From Oceanobacillus_B kapialis (GTDB lineage Bacteria; Bacillota; Bacilli; Bacillales; Amphibacillaceae): a stretch of 64,000 nucleotides of DNA. The notes beneath the pieces are model-generated. The model made no database searches, had not been told where the DNA came from, and worked only from the letters and a program-made list of their open reading frames with translations. The position numbers and the translations under genes were made by a program. Every line of letters starts with the position of its first letter. Within the stretch, counting starts at the first letter, position 1. The stretch lies in assembly GCF_042685265.1 (NCBI RefSeq), contig NZ_JBHUMX010000044.1. One strand, given 5' to 3'. Shown piece by piece: positions 17,102-25,267 of this stretch.

Positions 17102-17220
17102 AAAGTGAAACTTCACTTGGTGGGGGGTTCCCTCTCTCCCCCAGCAAATGTTAGTTGAAATAATCGGCCTTTACTGGCAGTTGATCCCCGGGGGCTTTCT
17201 GCAAGTTAAAGCCGGAAAAA
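17102..17220. repeat. dispersed repeat family 1, full-length copy
   Basis: A 119-bp block aligned along its whole length with 43008-43125: AAAGTGAAACTTCA, then a TGGTGGGG/CTCCCCC hairpin, then TTTACTGGCA paired with a right arm near the end. It fills the space between yfcC and the amidohydrolase gene, so it is probably transcribed within that operon. Confidence 0.8.
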
Positions 17221-17272
17221 CTATTTTTAAAAATTTTGGGCTCCCTCGTTAAGGAAGCCCGTTTCAAACCTT

Positions 17273-18670
17273 TTACCAAATAAATAGATGTGCAATGGTT
17301 ACAAAAATAGCACCAAGTGCATATTGAATAAGGATTAATGGCCAAATCCATTTTATCCATTTTACATAGGAAATACGAGCAATTGCCAAGGCTGCCATTA
17401 ACACTCCAGCAGTCGGTGCAAAAATGTTAGAAATACCGTCACCAAACTGGAATGCGAGTACTGCTGTCTGGCGATCAACACCAAGCAAATCACCCAGAGG
17501 TGTCATGATTGGCATACTTAGTGCAGCTTGTCCACTACCTGATGGCACAATAAAATTCAACGCACTTTGTGTTAAGTACATTCCAATGGCTGATAGGCCT
17601 GATGGCAATCCAGAAACAACATTGGAAACTGCGTAAAGAATTGTATCAATCGTGTTGGTTTCCTGCAAGACAACCAAAATAGCGTACGCAAAACCTACAA
17701 CTAGCGCTCCTAACACTAGCTCCTCACAGCCTTTTACGAAGGACTCAGCTATTTTGTTCATTTTCATTTTACCTACTACTCCAATTAAAACACCCATTAG
17801 CAGGAATAAACCAGCTATCTCTGTAATATACCAGCCTTGTAATGTTACTCCAAGGGCAAGTCCAACAAGAGTTAAAATTAGAATGGCTAAAATAACAATT
17901 TGCCTTTTCGACAGCGTCGGTTGGTCAAGGGCGTTTGTTTTTTCCCTTTTCTGGTCTTCCTCATACACAATGCTTTTTAATGGGTCGTTTTTAACCTTGC
18001 GGGCATAAATCATTACATAAGCAATGCTGACTCCAAGATACACGAGCCAAAAAATAAACCTAACACTCATTCCTGAGAATGTTGGTAGCTCTGCGATTCC
18101 CTGTGCCACCCCCACAGTGAATGGATTCATAAATGCAGCCGTAAAACCTGAATAGACTCCAACGAGGATGGCAGCAGTACCAACAATGGAGTCAAACCCC
18201 ATCATAAGCGCAACAGGAACCATGATCAGTATAAATGGAATGGCTTCTTCCGCCATACCAAAGGTAGCACCAGCAACAGAAAAGAATAGCATAACAACGG
18301 GTATAATCCATAATTCTTTTCCTACTAATTTTTTAGATAATGAGCCAAAGGCGCTTTCTAGTGTGTTGGTCGCACGAAGAATGCCAAAAGCCCCTCCTAC
18401 AAGAAAGATAAAGAATATAATTTCGGAAGCCTGCACCATTCCTGTATGTATGGTTTGGAAAATATCAAAAAAACCGATTGGACTAGCATCCACACTACTG
18501 TATGTCCCATCAACTACAACGGTTCTGCCATCTGCATTAGTCTCTCTTTCAAACTCACCCGCAGGAATGAAGCACGTAATGGCGGAAACAAGTATGACAA
18601 ATCCAAACAGAATAATAAATACATGTGGAAATTGGAACTTCTTCTTAGAGGTTGATACTTCGTTGGACAT
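17273..18670 (-). CDS. YfcC-family basic amino acid/peptide carrier (DcuC superfamily)
   Basis: 465 aa inner-membrane carrier with about 11-12 helices. The family pattern is seen in ITCFIPAGEFER near residue 38, the VGGAFGIL segment, FGMAEEAIPF and the C-terminal hairpin with IVPSGSGQAALSMPIM and FGDGISNIFAPT. YfcC proteins are poorly characterised and related to arginine/ornithine and C4-dicarboxylate carriers. The lysine riboswitch in its leader suggests that uptake of lysine, or of a lysine conjugate, is its job. The M20 amidohydrolase follows in the same direction. Confidence 0.88.
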   Translation of the reverse strand: MSNEVSTSKKKFQFPHVFIILFGFVILVSAITCFIPAGEFERETNADGRTVVVDGTYSSVDASPIGFFDIFQTIHTGMVQASEIIFFIFLVGGAFGILRATNTLESAFGSLSKKLVGKELWIIPVVMLFFSVAGATFGMAEEAIPFILIMVPVALMMGFDSIVGTAAILVGVYSGFTAAFMNPFTVGVAQGIAELPTFSGMSVRFIFWLVYLGVSIAYVMIYARKVKNDPLKSIVYEEDQKREKTNALDQPTLSKRQIVILAILILTLVGLALGVTLQGWYITEIAGLFLLMGVLIGVVGKMKMNKIAESFVKGCEELVLGALVVGFAYAILVVLQETNTIDTILYAVSNVVSGLPSGLSAIGMYLTQSALNFIVPSGSGQAALSMPIMTPLGDLLGVDRQTAVLAFQFGDGISNIFAPTAGVLMAALAIARISYVKWIKWIWPLILIQYALGAIFVTIAHLFIW

Positions 18671-18739
18671 TTTGTAAAACTCCCTTTCTCTTAATTAAAA
18701 TACGAGGGAGGTACATGGAGATAAGTGAAAAATGTACGC

Positions 18740-18986
18740 AAAAAGGCAATGATAGAAAATAACCTACCATTGCCACTACAATTAATATACGTTATCCTCC
18801 ATTTCGATCAGTAGTTCTCCATGCACAATCCCTTTAGCATGACAGTATGTCCCCTATTTGAAAACATACCAGCAATAATAAGCTTGACTCTTATTACGCT
18901 TCGGCCAGCAACCCTTTTATCAATACTCAACGATGTCATACTCCTATTGACTACTCATGTTGCTCGCGCCTCTACCTCACCGATCT
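18740..18986 (-). promoter_or_regulatory. lysine riboswitch (L box) with terminator
   Basis: On the minus strand the conserved L-box segments occur in order: GGTAGAGGCGCGAGC, ATGAGTA, TAGGAGTATG, AAAGGG followed by TTGCTGGCCGAAGCG, a second TTGCTGG arm, ACATACTGTCATG and GGAGAACTACTGATC. P1 forms between GATCGGTG (18978-18985) and TACTGATC. Downstream, GGCAATGGTAG / CTATCATTGCC followed by TTTTT (18740-18774) is a terminator 70 bp ahead of yfcC. High lysine should stop transcription of yfcC and the amidohydrolase. The remaining part of this 417-bp interval shows no gene. Confidence 0.93.
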
Positions 18987-19120
18987 GATAAGGTCTTTTA
19001 TGAAATTATCTTGATTTTACTAGAATTCAATCTATTAATCAAGGACAAATATGTTTTCGTTGTAGGAGAGGAAGAGATTGGTATACCATGAAGAAAAACA
19101 GATACAAAGGGGTGAACACC

Positions 19121-19975
19121 ATGTCTAACTATATAAGAAGGCTCAACGAACAGGATTTCCAAGATGTCAAAGCCATGGATACTGGCATTGAAGACGACTA
19201 TGTTATTCGGATTTTTCATAGATTATTAGATGACAATAATAGACTGTTTGGTCTTTTCCATAAGGAGAGTCTAGTCAGTATTGCCGGTTATTCAGTTTAT
19301 GCGAGGAAGTATGCCATGCTAGGTCGCTTGCGGAGTGATCGCCGCTATAGAGGAAATGATTTCTCCACAACCTTAGTAAAATACACGATGAAGGAAGTAC
19401 TTAAGCATCCGGCAATCACGTGGGTTGGCGGCAATACACAAGAAGAGAACCTTGCTGGCAGAAGAGTCCTAGAAAAAGCTGGCCTGCAGCCCTTCATCAC
19501 GCTCTATGGTGCTACAACGAAAGATGTTTCTAAGCTTGAAACAGGAGCTCGGCCATGGGCGAAAGTACATAACCTTAACAGGAAGAAAGAATTAGTTTAC
19601 AAAGGTTATCTTGACAACTCTAGCATATTTCCTTACCAATGTTATTACCCTTTTCCAGCTTCATGGGAGTTATTTACAGACGAAAACTTAGAAGCCTGGT
19701 CGTTTTACGAAAATAATAATCAAGATCGATTTCTTATCATGAAAGAAGACCAAAAGAAGAACGTTTACTTACATGTTATCTACCCTTGGAACGACATGGT
19801 TCATCAAGAGGGGTTATGGGAAACTATCTCAGACAACTATCAACAACTTGCCATGCAAACTATGGAAGCGACTTATGTCTGGATGGATCTAACAAAAGAA
19901 GAAGCAAAACTACTACCAGATAACCACCCATTCACCTTGGCATCACCCTGGATATTATTCGGAACAGCAAAATGA
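19121..19975 (+). CDS. GNAT-family N-acetyltransferase
   Basis: 284 aa. The N-terminal half is a GNAT fold: RLRSDRRYRGNDFSTTLVKY is the acetyl-CoA binding loop (R/QxxGxG/A variant) and NTQEENLAGRRVLEKAGL the following helix. The C-terminal 130 residues are a second, degenerate domain, with a WYPF-type aromatic region and a late LPDNHPFTLASPW. Start chosen at the ATG preceded by AAAGGGGTGAACACC. The substrate is unknown. It diverges from the lysine-switch operon but nothing links their functions. Confidence 0.82.
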   Translation: MSNYIRRLNEQDFQDVKAMDTGIEDDYVIRIFHRLLDDNNRLFGLFHKESLVSIAGYSVYARKYAMLGRLRSDRRYRGNDFSTTLVKYTMKEVLKHPAITWVGGNTQEENLAGRRVLEKAGLQPFITLYGATTKDVSKLETGARPWAKVHNLNRKKELVYKGYLDNSSIFPYQCYYPFPASWELFTDENLEAWSFYENNNQDRFLIMKEDQKKNVYLHVIYPWNDMVHQEGLWETISDNYQQLAMQTMEATYVWMDLTKEEAKLLPDNHPFTLASPWILFGTAK

Positions 19976-20097
19976 CACTCTTGCCTTTTCGTTTTCGACC
20001 AACTACCTGCCTGGACTTGGGCACCCCCCAAGTCCGAGTTGTTTCCATATGCATATGTTGTTTCAGGAAAAGCATCGTAAATACGGTTCTCCTACTG

Positions 20098-20250
20098 TCA
20101 CTTTTTATTTTTTCGAAATAAAACAATGCTTAACACCCCTGTTAACAGGCCAACCGCTCCACCAGCTTCCAGGTTTCCCAAAAGTAACCCAATCCCTGCC
20201 CCGAGCAATAAGCATGTAATAAAAGTAATTCCAACGGTTGCTTCACTCAT
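20098..20250 (-). CDS. small hydrophobic protein, 50 aa
   Basis: A short gene: ATG at 20250 is preceded by GGAGGTGTCAAT, an optimal ribosome site. The product opens MSEATVGITFITCLLLGAG and ends FRKNKK. Two glycine-rich hydrophobic segments (about 5-24 and 30-45) predict a membrane hairpin with a basic cytoplasmic tail. It lies between a GNAT gene and hom, on the opposite strand to both. No family recognised. Intact frame, ribosome site and membrane-like composition argue that it is real. Confidence 0.65.
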   Translation of the reverse strand: MSEATVGITFITCLLLGAGIGLLLGNLEAGGAVGLLTGVLSIVLFRKNKK

Positions 20251-20428
20251 ATTGACACCTCCACGTTGCCTTATACTCTAGTGTATTAAGCAATCGCCAT
20301 TTGGTTAATCTGGTTATCACTTTTTCGTATAAACATCCTTTTGTTCTATAGTCGGAAAATTCGCTATTGCTATACTTCTTCATCCATGTTTAAATATCTA
20401 ATAACCAAAACAATGAAGAGGTGATTTT

Positions 20429-21757
20429 GTGGGAGAGAAAGTTTCTGTCAGTATCCTAGGATTAGGTGTCGTAGGATCAGGTGTAGTAAAGTTAATAAAA
20501 GATCATCAAGAAGAACTGGCACATCGGTTAGGTTGTAGCGTACATGTTAAAAGTGTTTTAGTACGAGATTTAGAAAAGGCACGCGATATTACCATTGAGG
20601 AGACACTTCTCACCACAAATCCAAATGATATATTAGAAGACCCAGAGGTTGATATCATTGTAGAAGTAATGGGAGGAATTGAGGAATCCTTCCAGCTTAT
20701 TTTAAAAGCATTCTCTGTTAAAAAGCATGTAGTGACGGCCAATAAAGACCTCGTGGCTTTACATGGGGCCGAACTCCAACAAGCTGCGGATAGAAATCAA
20801 TGTGACTTTTATTATGAAGCAAGCGTTGCTGGCGGAATACCTATTTTAAGAGGCATCACAGACGGACTTTCTTCAGATCGCATTCAACAAGTGATGGGGA
20901 TTGTAAATGGGACAACAAATTATATTCTTACGAAGATGAATAATGAAGGGGTTTCGTACGAGAATGCCCTAAAAGAAGCTCAACATCTCGGCTTTGCTGA
21001 AGCGGATCCTACGGCAGACGTGGAAGGACTAGATGCAGCCAGAAAAATGGCAATCCTTGGCCGTCTTGCTTTTTCAACTAATATTGATCTAGAAGAGGTC
21101 GAAGTTGCTGGAATTAAGAACCTCGAATTAGAAGACTTGAAATATGGAGAACGACTCGGCTATACCATGAAGCTGATCGGTTTTGCAAGCTGCCAGGATG
21201 GCGAAGTAGAAGTTAATGTACAACCTACCCTGCTGTCCAAAAATCATCCCCTTGCAGATGTGAAGAATGAATACAATGCCGTTTATGTTTATGGAGAAGC
21301 AGTTGGCGAGACAATGTTTTATGGGCCAGGAGCTGGTAGCTTACCAACTGCCACAGCGGTTGTATCCGATTTAGTGACAGTAATTAAGAATATGAAGCTG
21401 GGAGTAAGTGGCCACAGCACCATAAAACCTCGCTTTAAGAAAGAGCTTAAGACAGCAGAAAAGCGAATGGGCCAATATTACATCCGTTTGCATGTAAAAG
21501 ATGAAGTGGGAGCTTTTTCAACCATCTCTTCTCTTTTTAATACGTTTAACATTAGTTTCAAACGAATTTTACAGACACCAATTAAGAAACATGAGACTGC
21601 AGAAATTATTTTGGTCACACACCAAACATCATTAGCAACATTTCATGCTTCTTTAAAAGACCTTAAAGAATTAGACGTCGTTCAAGAAATTAAAAGCTAC
21701 TACAAAGTTGAAGGAGATGTTGAGCGTGAGATGGCAGGGGTTACTCAAACACTATAA
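20429..21757 (+). CDS. hom: homoserine dehydrogenase
   Basis: 442 aa NAD(P)H-dependent enzyme making homoserine from aspartate semialdehyde, first step committed to Thr/Met. Rossmann motif LGLGVVGSGVV near residue 10, the ANKDLVALHG segment with catalytic Lys, the VNGTTNYILTKM loop, and a C-terminal ACT domain (LHVKDEVGAFSTISSLF, about 355-430) for feedback by threonine. Starts at GTG after GAGGTGATTTT. The 3' end overlaps thrC. First gene of hom-thrC-thrB, the B. subtilis order. Confidence 0.96.
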   Translation: MGEKVSVSILGLGVVGSGVVKLIKDHQEELAHRLGCSVHVKSVLVRDLEKARDITIEETLLTTNPNDILEDPEVDIIVEVMGGIEESFQLILKAFSVKKHVVTANKDLVALHGAELQQAADRNQCDFYYEASVAGGIPILRGITDGLSSDRIQQVMGIVNGTTNYILTKMNNEGVSYENALKEAQHLGFAEADPTADVEGLDAARKMAILGRLAFSTNIDLEEVEVAGIKNLELEDLKYGERLGYTMKLIGFASCQDGEVEVNVQPTLLSKNHPLADVKNEYNAVYVYGEAVGETMFYGPGAGSLPTATAVVSDLVTVIKNMKLGVSGHSTIKPRFKKELKTAEKRMGQYYIRLHVKDEVGAFSTISSLFNTFNISFKRILQTPIKKHETAEIILVTHQTSLATFHASLKDLKELDVVQEIKSYYKVEGDVEREMAGVTQTL

Positions 21758-22787
21758 AGATTACTTGCCCGTAACAGAAAACACACCAGAGATCTCTTTA
21801 GGGGAAGGAAATACACCGCTTATCCATTTTAAAAATCTATCCAGAAAGTTAGGAATCGAACTTTATGGAAAGGTTGAAGGAGCAAATCCAACGGGCTCCT
21901 TTAAGGACAGAGGAATGGTAATGGCTGTAGCAAAAGCGGTAGAAGAAGGTAGTAAAGCCATTGTGTGTGCCTCTACCGGAAATACTTCTGCTTCCGCCGC
22001 GGCGTATGCAGCCAAAGCTGACATCCGCGCCATAATTGTCATCCCAAAAGGAAAGGTAGCTATGGGAAAGCTTGCCCAGGCTATCATGTACGGTGCCGAA
22101 ATTGTAGAGATTGAAGGGAACTTTGATAAGGCCCTTTCCATGGTGAGAGAAATCAGTGAGAAAACAGACGTCACCTTAGTGAATTCCGTTAATCCTTACC
22201 GACTGGAAGGACAGAAAACAGCAGCTTTTGAAGTATGCGAACAACTAGGGTCGGCACCTGATGTTCTTGCTATCCCTGTCGGAAATGCTGGCAATATTAG
22301 TGCCTACTGGAAAGGTTTTAAAGAATATCATGAAAAAAACAATGCTGGTCTCCCCAAAATGTTTGGTTTTGAAGCAGAGGGAGCTGCCGCTATTGTGAAG
22401 AATCAAATTATCACAGAGCCAGAAACTATAGCAACAGCAATTCGTATTGGAAATCCAGCTAGCTGGGAACTTGCCGTTACAGCAAGAGAAGAATCAGGTG
22501 GAAGCATAACTGCTGTTTCCGATGAGGAGATTACCACTGCCTTTAAGCTTCTAGCCCAACAAGAAGGGGTTTTTGCAGAGCCTGGATCGTGCGCGTCCGT
22601 TGCTGGCGTCATCAGGCAATGTGAGCAAGGGAATATAAAAGAAGGAAGCAGCGTCGTTACTATCCTCACGGGAAATGGCTTAAAAGATCCGCAGACTGCT
22701 ATTGATCAAATGGAAATTAAGCCAGTCTCCTTACCTAATGACGCCAACTCGTTACTAGACTATATCGGAAGTACGGTGACAGTATGA
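21726..22787 (+). CDS. thrC: threonine synthase
   Basis: 353 aa PLP enzyme converting phosphohomoserine to threonine. The PLP lysine lies in GSFKDRGM (about residue 55-62), with the phosphate loop STGNTSASAAAYA and VGNAGNISAYWKGF. The GTG at 21726 is chosen because AAGGAG is 9 bases upstream and the resulting VRWQGLL aligns with the MWKGL start of B. subtilis ThrC; upstream TTG/ATG codons sit on or before the ribosome site. Overlaps hom by 32 bases and thrB by 4, so translation is tightly coupled. Confidence 0.95.
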   Translation: MRWQGLLKHYKDYLPVTENTPEISLGEGNTPLIHFKNLSRKLGIELYGKVEGANPTGSFKDRGMVMAVAKAVEEGSKAIVCASTGNTSASAAAYAAKADIRAIIVIPKGKVAMGKLAQAIMYGAEIVEIEGNFDKALSMVREISEKTDVTLVNSVNPYRLEGQKTAAFEVCEQLGSAPDVLAIPVGNAGNISAYWKGFKEYHEKNNAGLPKMFGFEAEGAAAIVKNQIITEPETIATAIRIGNPASWELAVTAREESGGSITAVSDEEITTAFKLLAQQEGVFAEPGSCASVAGVIRQCEQGNIKEGSSVVTILTGNGLKDPQTAIDQMEIKPVSLPNDANSLLDYIGSTVTV

Positions 22788-23692
22788 CTTCTTACCGTAT
22801 TTGTGTTCCTGCAAGTTCCGCTAATCTAGGGCCAGCATTTGACTCAGCAGGTATTGCGTTGGAACTCTATTTAACATTAGAGGTGGAAGAACAGTCAGCG
22901 TGGGAGTTTGTTCATACATCTGATCTACTACCAGCTTGCTCACCTTATGAGGCACATTATATTTACCAAATTGCCGAAAAAACCGCCAATTTATATCAAA
23001 AGCCTCTCCCGCCTTGTAAAGCGACAGTTACCAGTGAAATTCCATTAGCTCGTGGACTTGGTAGCAGTGCTTCAGCTGTAATTGCCGGCATCGAATTAGC
23101 TAATCAACAATGTGACTTAAACCTAACAACTCATGACATGTTAAAACTCGGGACTGCAGTGGAAGGTCATCCAGATAATGTAGCAGCAGCCTTACTGGGG
23201 GGAATGGTTATATCCACAGCTTTTGAGGAAGAGGTCAAGCATGTGCAGCTTGCTCTTCCAGAGTTAGAAGCAGTTTTAAGCATTCCTTCCTTTGAGTTAA
23301 AGACAGAGGCAGCTAGAAATGTTTTGCCTAGTCAATTTAGTAGAGAAATGGCAACAATGGCAAGCAGTATCAGCAATGTATTCATTGCTGCTTTGGCGTC
23401 CGGGGATTTAGAGCTAGCCGGGGAAATGATGGAACAGGACTTATTTCATGAGCCCTATCGATCTAGTTTACTCCCCCATTACGAGAAGGTTAGACAGGAG
23501 GCAAAGTTGGCTGGAAGCTTAGGTACAGTTATTAGCGGTGCCGGTCCAACAATGCTTTCCTTTGCTCGAAAAGGGGAAGGACTTGCATTAGCCACACATT
23601 TACAAGGCATACTGCCAGATTTTCAAGTAGCATTAACCCATATCGCCAAGCACGGACTGCAAACAGAAACACTGAGACCCGCTACAGATTAA
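22784..23692 (+). CDS. thrB: homoserine kinase
   Basis: 302 aa GHMP kinase phosphorylating homoserine for ThrC. Motif 1 is PASSANLGPAFDSAGIAL near residue 8. The ATP loop PLARGLGSSASAVIAG lies near 88-103, and the C-terminal SGAGPTMLSF near 250. The ATGA overlap with thrC and the following terminator mark it as the last gene of the operon. Confidence 0.95.
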   Translation: MTSYRICVPASSANLGPAFDSAGIALELYLTLEVEEQSAWEFVHTSDLLPACSPYEAHYIYQIAEKTANLYQKPLPPCKATVTSEIPLARGLGSSASAVIAGIELANQQCDLNLTTHDMLKLGTAVEGHPDNVAAALLGGMVISTAFEEEVKHVQLALPELEAVLSIPSFELKTEAARNVLPSQFSREMATMASSISNVFIAALASGDLELAGEMMEQDLFHEPYRSSLLPHYEKVRQEAKLAGSLGTVISGAGPTMLSFARKGEGLALATHLQGILPDFQVALTHIAKHGLQTETLRPATD

Positions 23693-23716
23693 TGGTAGCG
23701 AGCCTCAGTGTTTTTT
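23668..23716 (+). terminator. terminator of hom-thrCB
   Basis: AACACTGAG..CGCTAC / GTAGCG..CTCAGTGTT stem followed by six T. It begins within the last codons of thrB. Confidence 0.92.
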
Positions 23717-23755
23717 AACGTGAATTAGTGTTGGGGCTTTTTGTAATCTCCCAAC

Positions 23756-24724
23756 TCACCCCATTATTGCAGCCATTAAGGCTTTTTGAGCATGTAGTCT
23801 ATTCTCAGCCTGTTGAAAGACAATCGATTGTGTTCCGTCGATTACCTCAGCCGCTACCTCTTCTCCTCTATGTGCCGGAAGACAATGCATAAACGATGCA
23901 TCTGGTTTCGCCAAGGAGAGCAGTTTAGGGGTAACTTGATGTTGATGAAACGCCTCTATCCTTTTCTTCTGCTCCTCTTCCTGTCCCATACTTGCCCATA
24001 CATCTGTATATATGATGTCTGCATCCGTTACCGCCATTTCGGGCTCTTGTTCAAAGTTAATACTTCCACCGGACGATGCTGTTAGCTTTTTAGCATTTTC
24101 GACTTCTACTTCTTTTGGAAAATAGCCATTTGGAGTACAAATGGTGAGGTTTATCCCCATTAAACCAGCTCCCACCATTATGGAATTTGCCATATTGTTC
24201 CCGTCTCCGATGTATGTAACATTAATCCCTTTAAGCGCGCCTTTTTGTTCTTTGATAGTCAACAGATCCGCAAGTACCTGACAAGGGTGGTAAAGATCGG
24301 TCAGCCCATTTATAACTGGAATACTAGCATTCTCCGCAAGCTGTTCAACCATCTCCTGGGAAAAGGTCCGGATCATAATTCCATCGAGATACCCTGATAA
24401 AACCTTAGCGGTATCAGCAATTGACTCCCCTCTGCCAATTTGTAAATCCTTCGTACTGAGAAATATTCCATTACCTCCAAGCTGGTAAATTCCCGCTTCA
24501 AAAGACACCCTCGTACGTGTCGAAGCTTTTTCGAAAATCATACCAAGTGTCTTTCCTTTTAAAAGAGCTTCCTCTTCCCCATTTTTTCTTTTCGCTTTAA
24601 GTTGCTCCGCTAACTGTAGTAAATAATGAATTTCTTCCTTTGTAAAATCTCCTAAAGTTAAAAAGTCACGACCTGCAAGAGGCTTTGTGCTATTTGGCGC
24701 TTCCTTTAATTGTATCGGCATCAT
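23756..24724 (-). CDS. argF: ornithine carbamoyltransferase
   Basis: 322 aa enzyme making citrulline from ornithine and carbamoyl phosphate. Signature motifs are ASTRTRVSFEAG (carbamoyl phosphate site), HPCQVLADL, the ornithine loop region, and FMHCLPAHRGEE. The start is one of two adjacent ATG codons (24724/24721) after GGTGGAG. It stands alone, not in an arg biosynthesis or arc deiminase cluster. Two ARG boxes upstream indicate AhrC/ArgR control, as for a biosynthetic enzyme. Confidence 0.95.
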   Translation of the reverse strand: MMPIQLKEAPNSTKPLAGRDFLTLGDFTKEEIHYLLQLAEQLKAKRKNGEEEALLKGKTLGMIFEKASTRTRVSFEAGIYQLGGNGIFLSTKDLQIGRGESIADTAKVLSGYLDGIMIRTFSQEMVEQLAENASIPVINGLTDLYHPCQVLADLLTIKEQKGALKGINVTYIGDGNNMANSIMVGAGLMGINLTICTPNGYFPKEVEVENAKKLTASSGGSINFEQEPEMAVTDADIIYTDVWASMGQEEEQKKRIEAFHQHQVTPKLLSLAKPDASFMHCLPAHRGEEVAAEVIDGTQSIVFQQAENRLHAQKALMAAIMG

Positions 24725-24751
24725 GCATCTCCACCCTTCAGAATGTATATA

Positions 24752-24785
24752 CGAATTATTATGCATTATTTAGAATAAATATACA
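24752..24785 (-). promoter_or_regulatory. tandem ARG boxes (AhrC/ArgR operators)
   Basis: On the minus strand TGTATATTTATTCT and TGCATAATAATTCG each match the TGAATwwwwATTCA core with two differences and are 20 bp apart, the usual tandem spacing. They lie 28-60 bp upstream of argF. Confidence 0.65.
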
Positions 24786-24861
24786 ACTGTTTTCATTGTT
24801 TATTTTATGGGTAGTTGTGATAGTTGGTTGAATAGTTTTCAGCGTCGAATGGCAGGCGGTA

Positions 24862-25215
24862 TTGGTTGATTGAACTGCTTTCTGCGTTGATTGGACCCCT
24901 CTCTTGGTTGATTGAACTGCTTTCTGCGTTGATTGGGCTCCTCTCTTGGTTGATTGAACTGCTTTCTGCGTTGATTGGGCCCCTCTCCTGGTTGATTAAA
25001 CTGCTTTCTGCGTTGATTGGGCCCCTCTCCTGGTTGATTAAACTGCCTTATACGCCGATTGGACTGCTCTCCTGGTTGATTGAACGACTTTCTACGCCGA
25101 TTGGGTTCCTCTCCTGGTTGATTGAACGACTTTCTACGCCGATTGGGCTCCTCTCCTGGTTGATTGAACGACTTTCTACGCCGATTGGGTTCCTCTCCTG
25201 GTTGATTAAACTGCC
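24862..25215. repeat. array of 42-bp tandem repeats (8.4 units)
   Basis: Eight contiguous 42-bp units plus an 18-bp partial. Unit 1 begins TTGGTTGATTGAACTGCTTT, and each unit ends near CCTCTC. Each is itself a diverged dimer of 21 bp with GTTGATT or a close match at the same place in both halves. Units 1-4 form one sequence type (CTGCGTTG) and units 6-8 another (CTACGCCG), with unit 5 intermediate. There are no spacers. Both strands stay open in one frame because 42 is a multiple of 3: the plus strand repeats LLSWLIELLSALIG, the minus INQERNPIGVESRS. The 24786-24861 flank holds nothing else visible. Confidence 0.93.
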
Positions 25216-25228
25216 TTCACCGACAAAC

Positions 25229-25263
25229 AAAAAAACATCGCTCTGCTAGACAGCAAAGCGATG
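25229..25263 (-). terminator. terminator of the rRNA methyltransferase gene
   Basis: CATCGCT and TGCT arms pair with AGCA and AGCGATG around AGAC; on the minus strand seven T follow. It lies just after the methyltransferase stop. Confidence 0.9.
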
Positions 25264-25267
25264 CGCT

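Noticed and set aside
17084..17116. N-terminal extension of the M20 amidohydrolase
   Set aside because: The extra 11 codons fall mostly in a dispersed repeat and the ribosome site lies inside them.
20013..20037. Terminator GGACTTGGG / CCCAAGTCC after the GNAT gene
   Set aside because: Strong hairpin but no T run on either strand, so an intrinsic terminator cannot be claimed.
24862..25215. CRISPR array
   Set aside because: The units are contiguous 42-bp copies with no unique spacers and no cas genes nearby.
24866..25249. 127-aa hydrophobic protein encoded by the 42-bp repeats
   Set aside because: The open frame is a consequence of the period being a multiple of 3; no ribosome site precedes it and the opposite strand is equally open.
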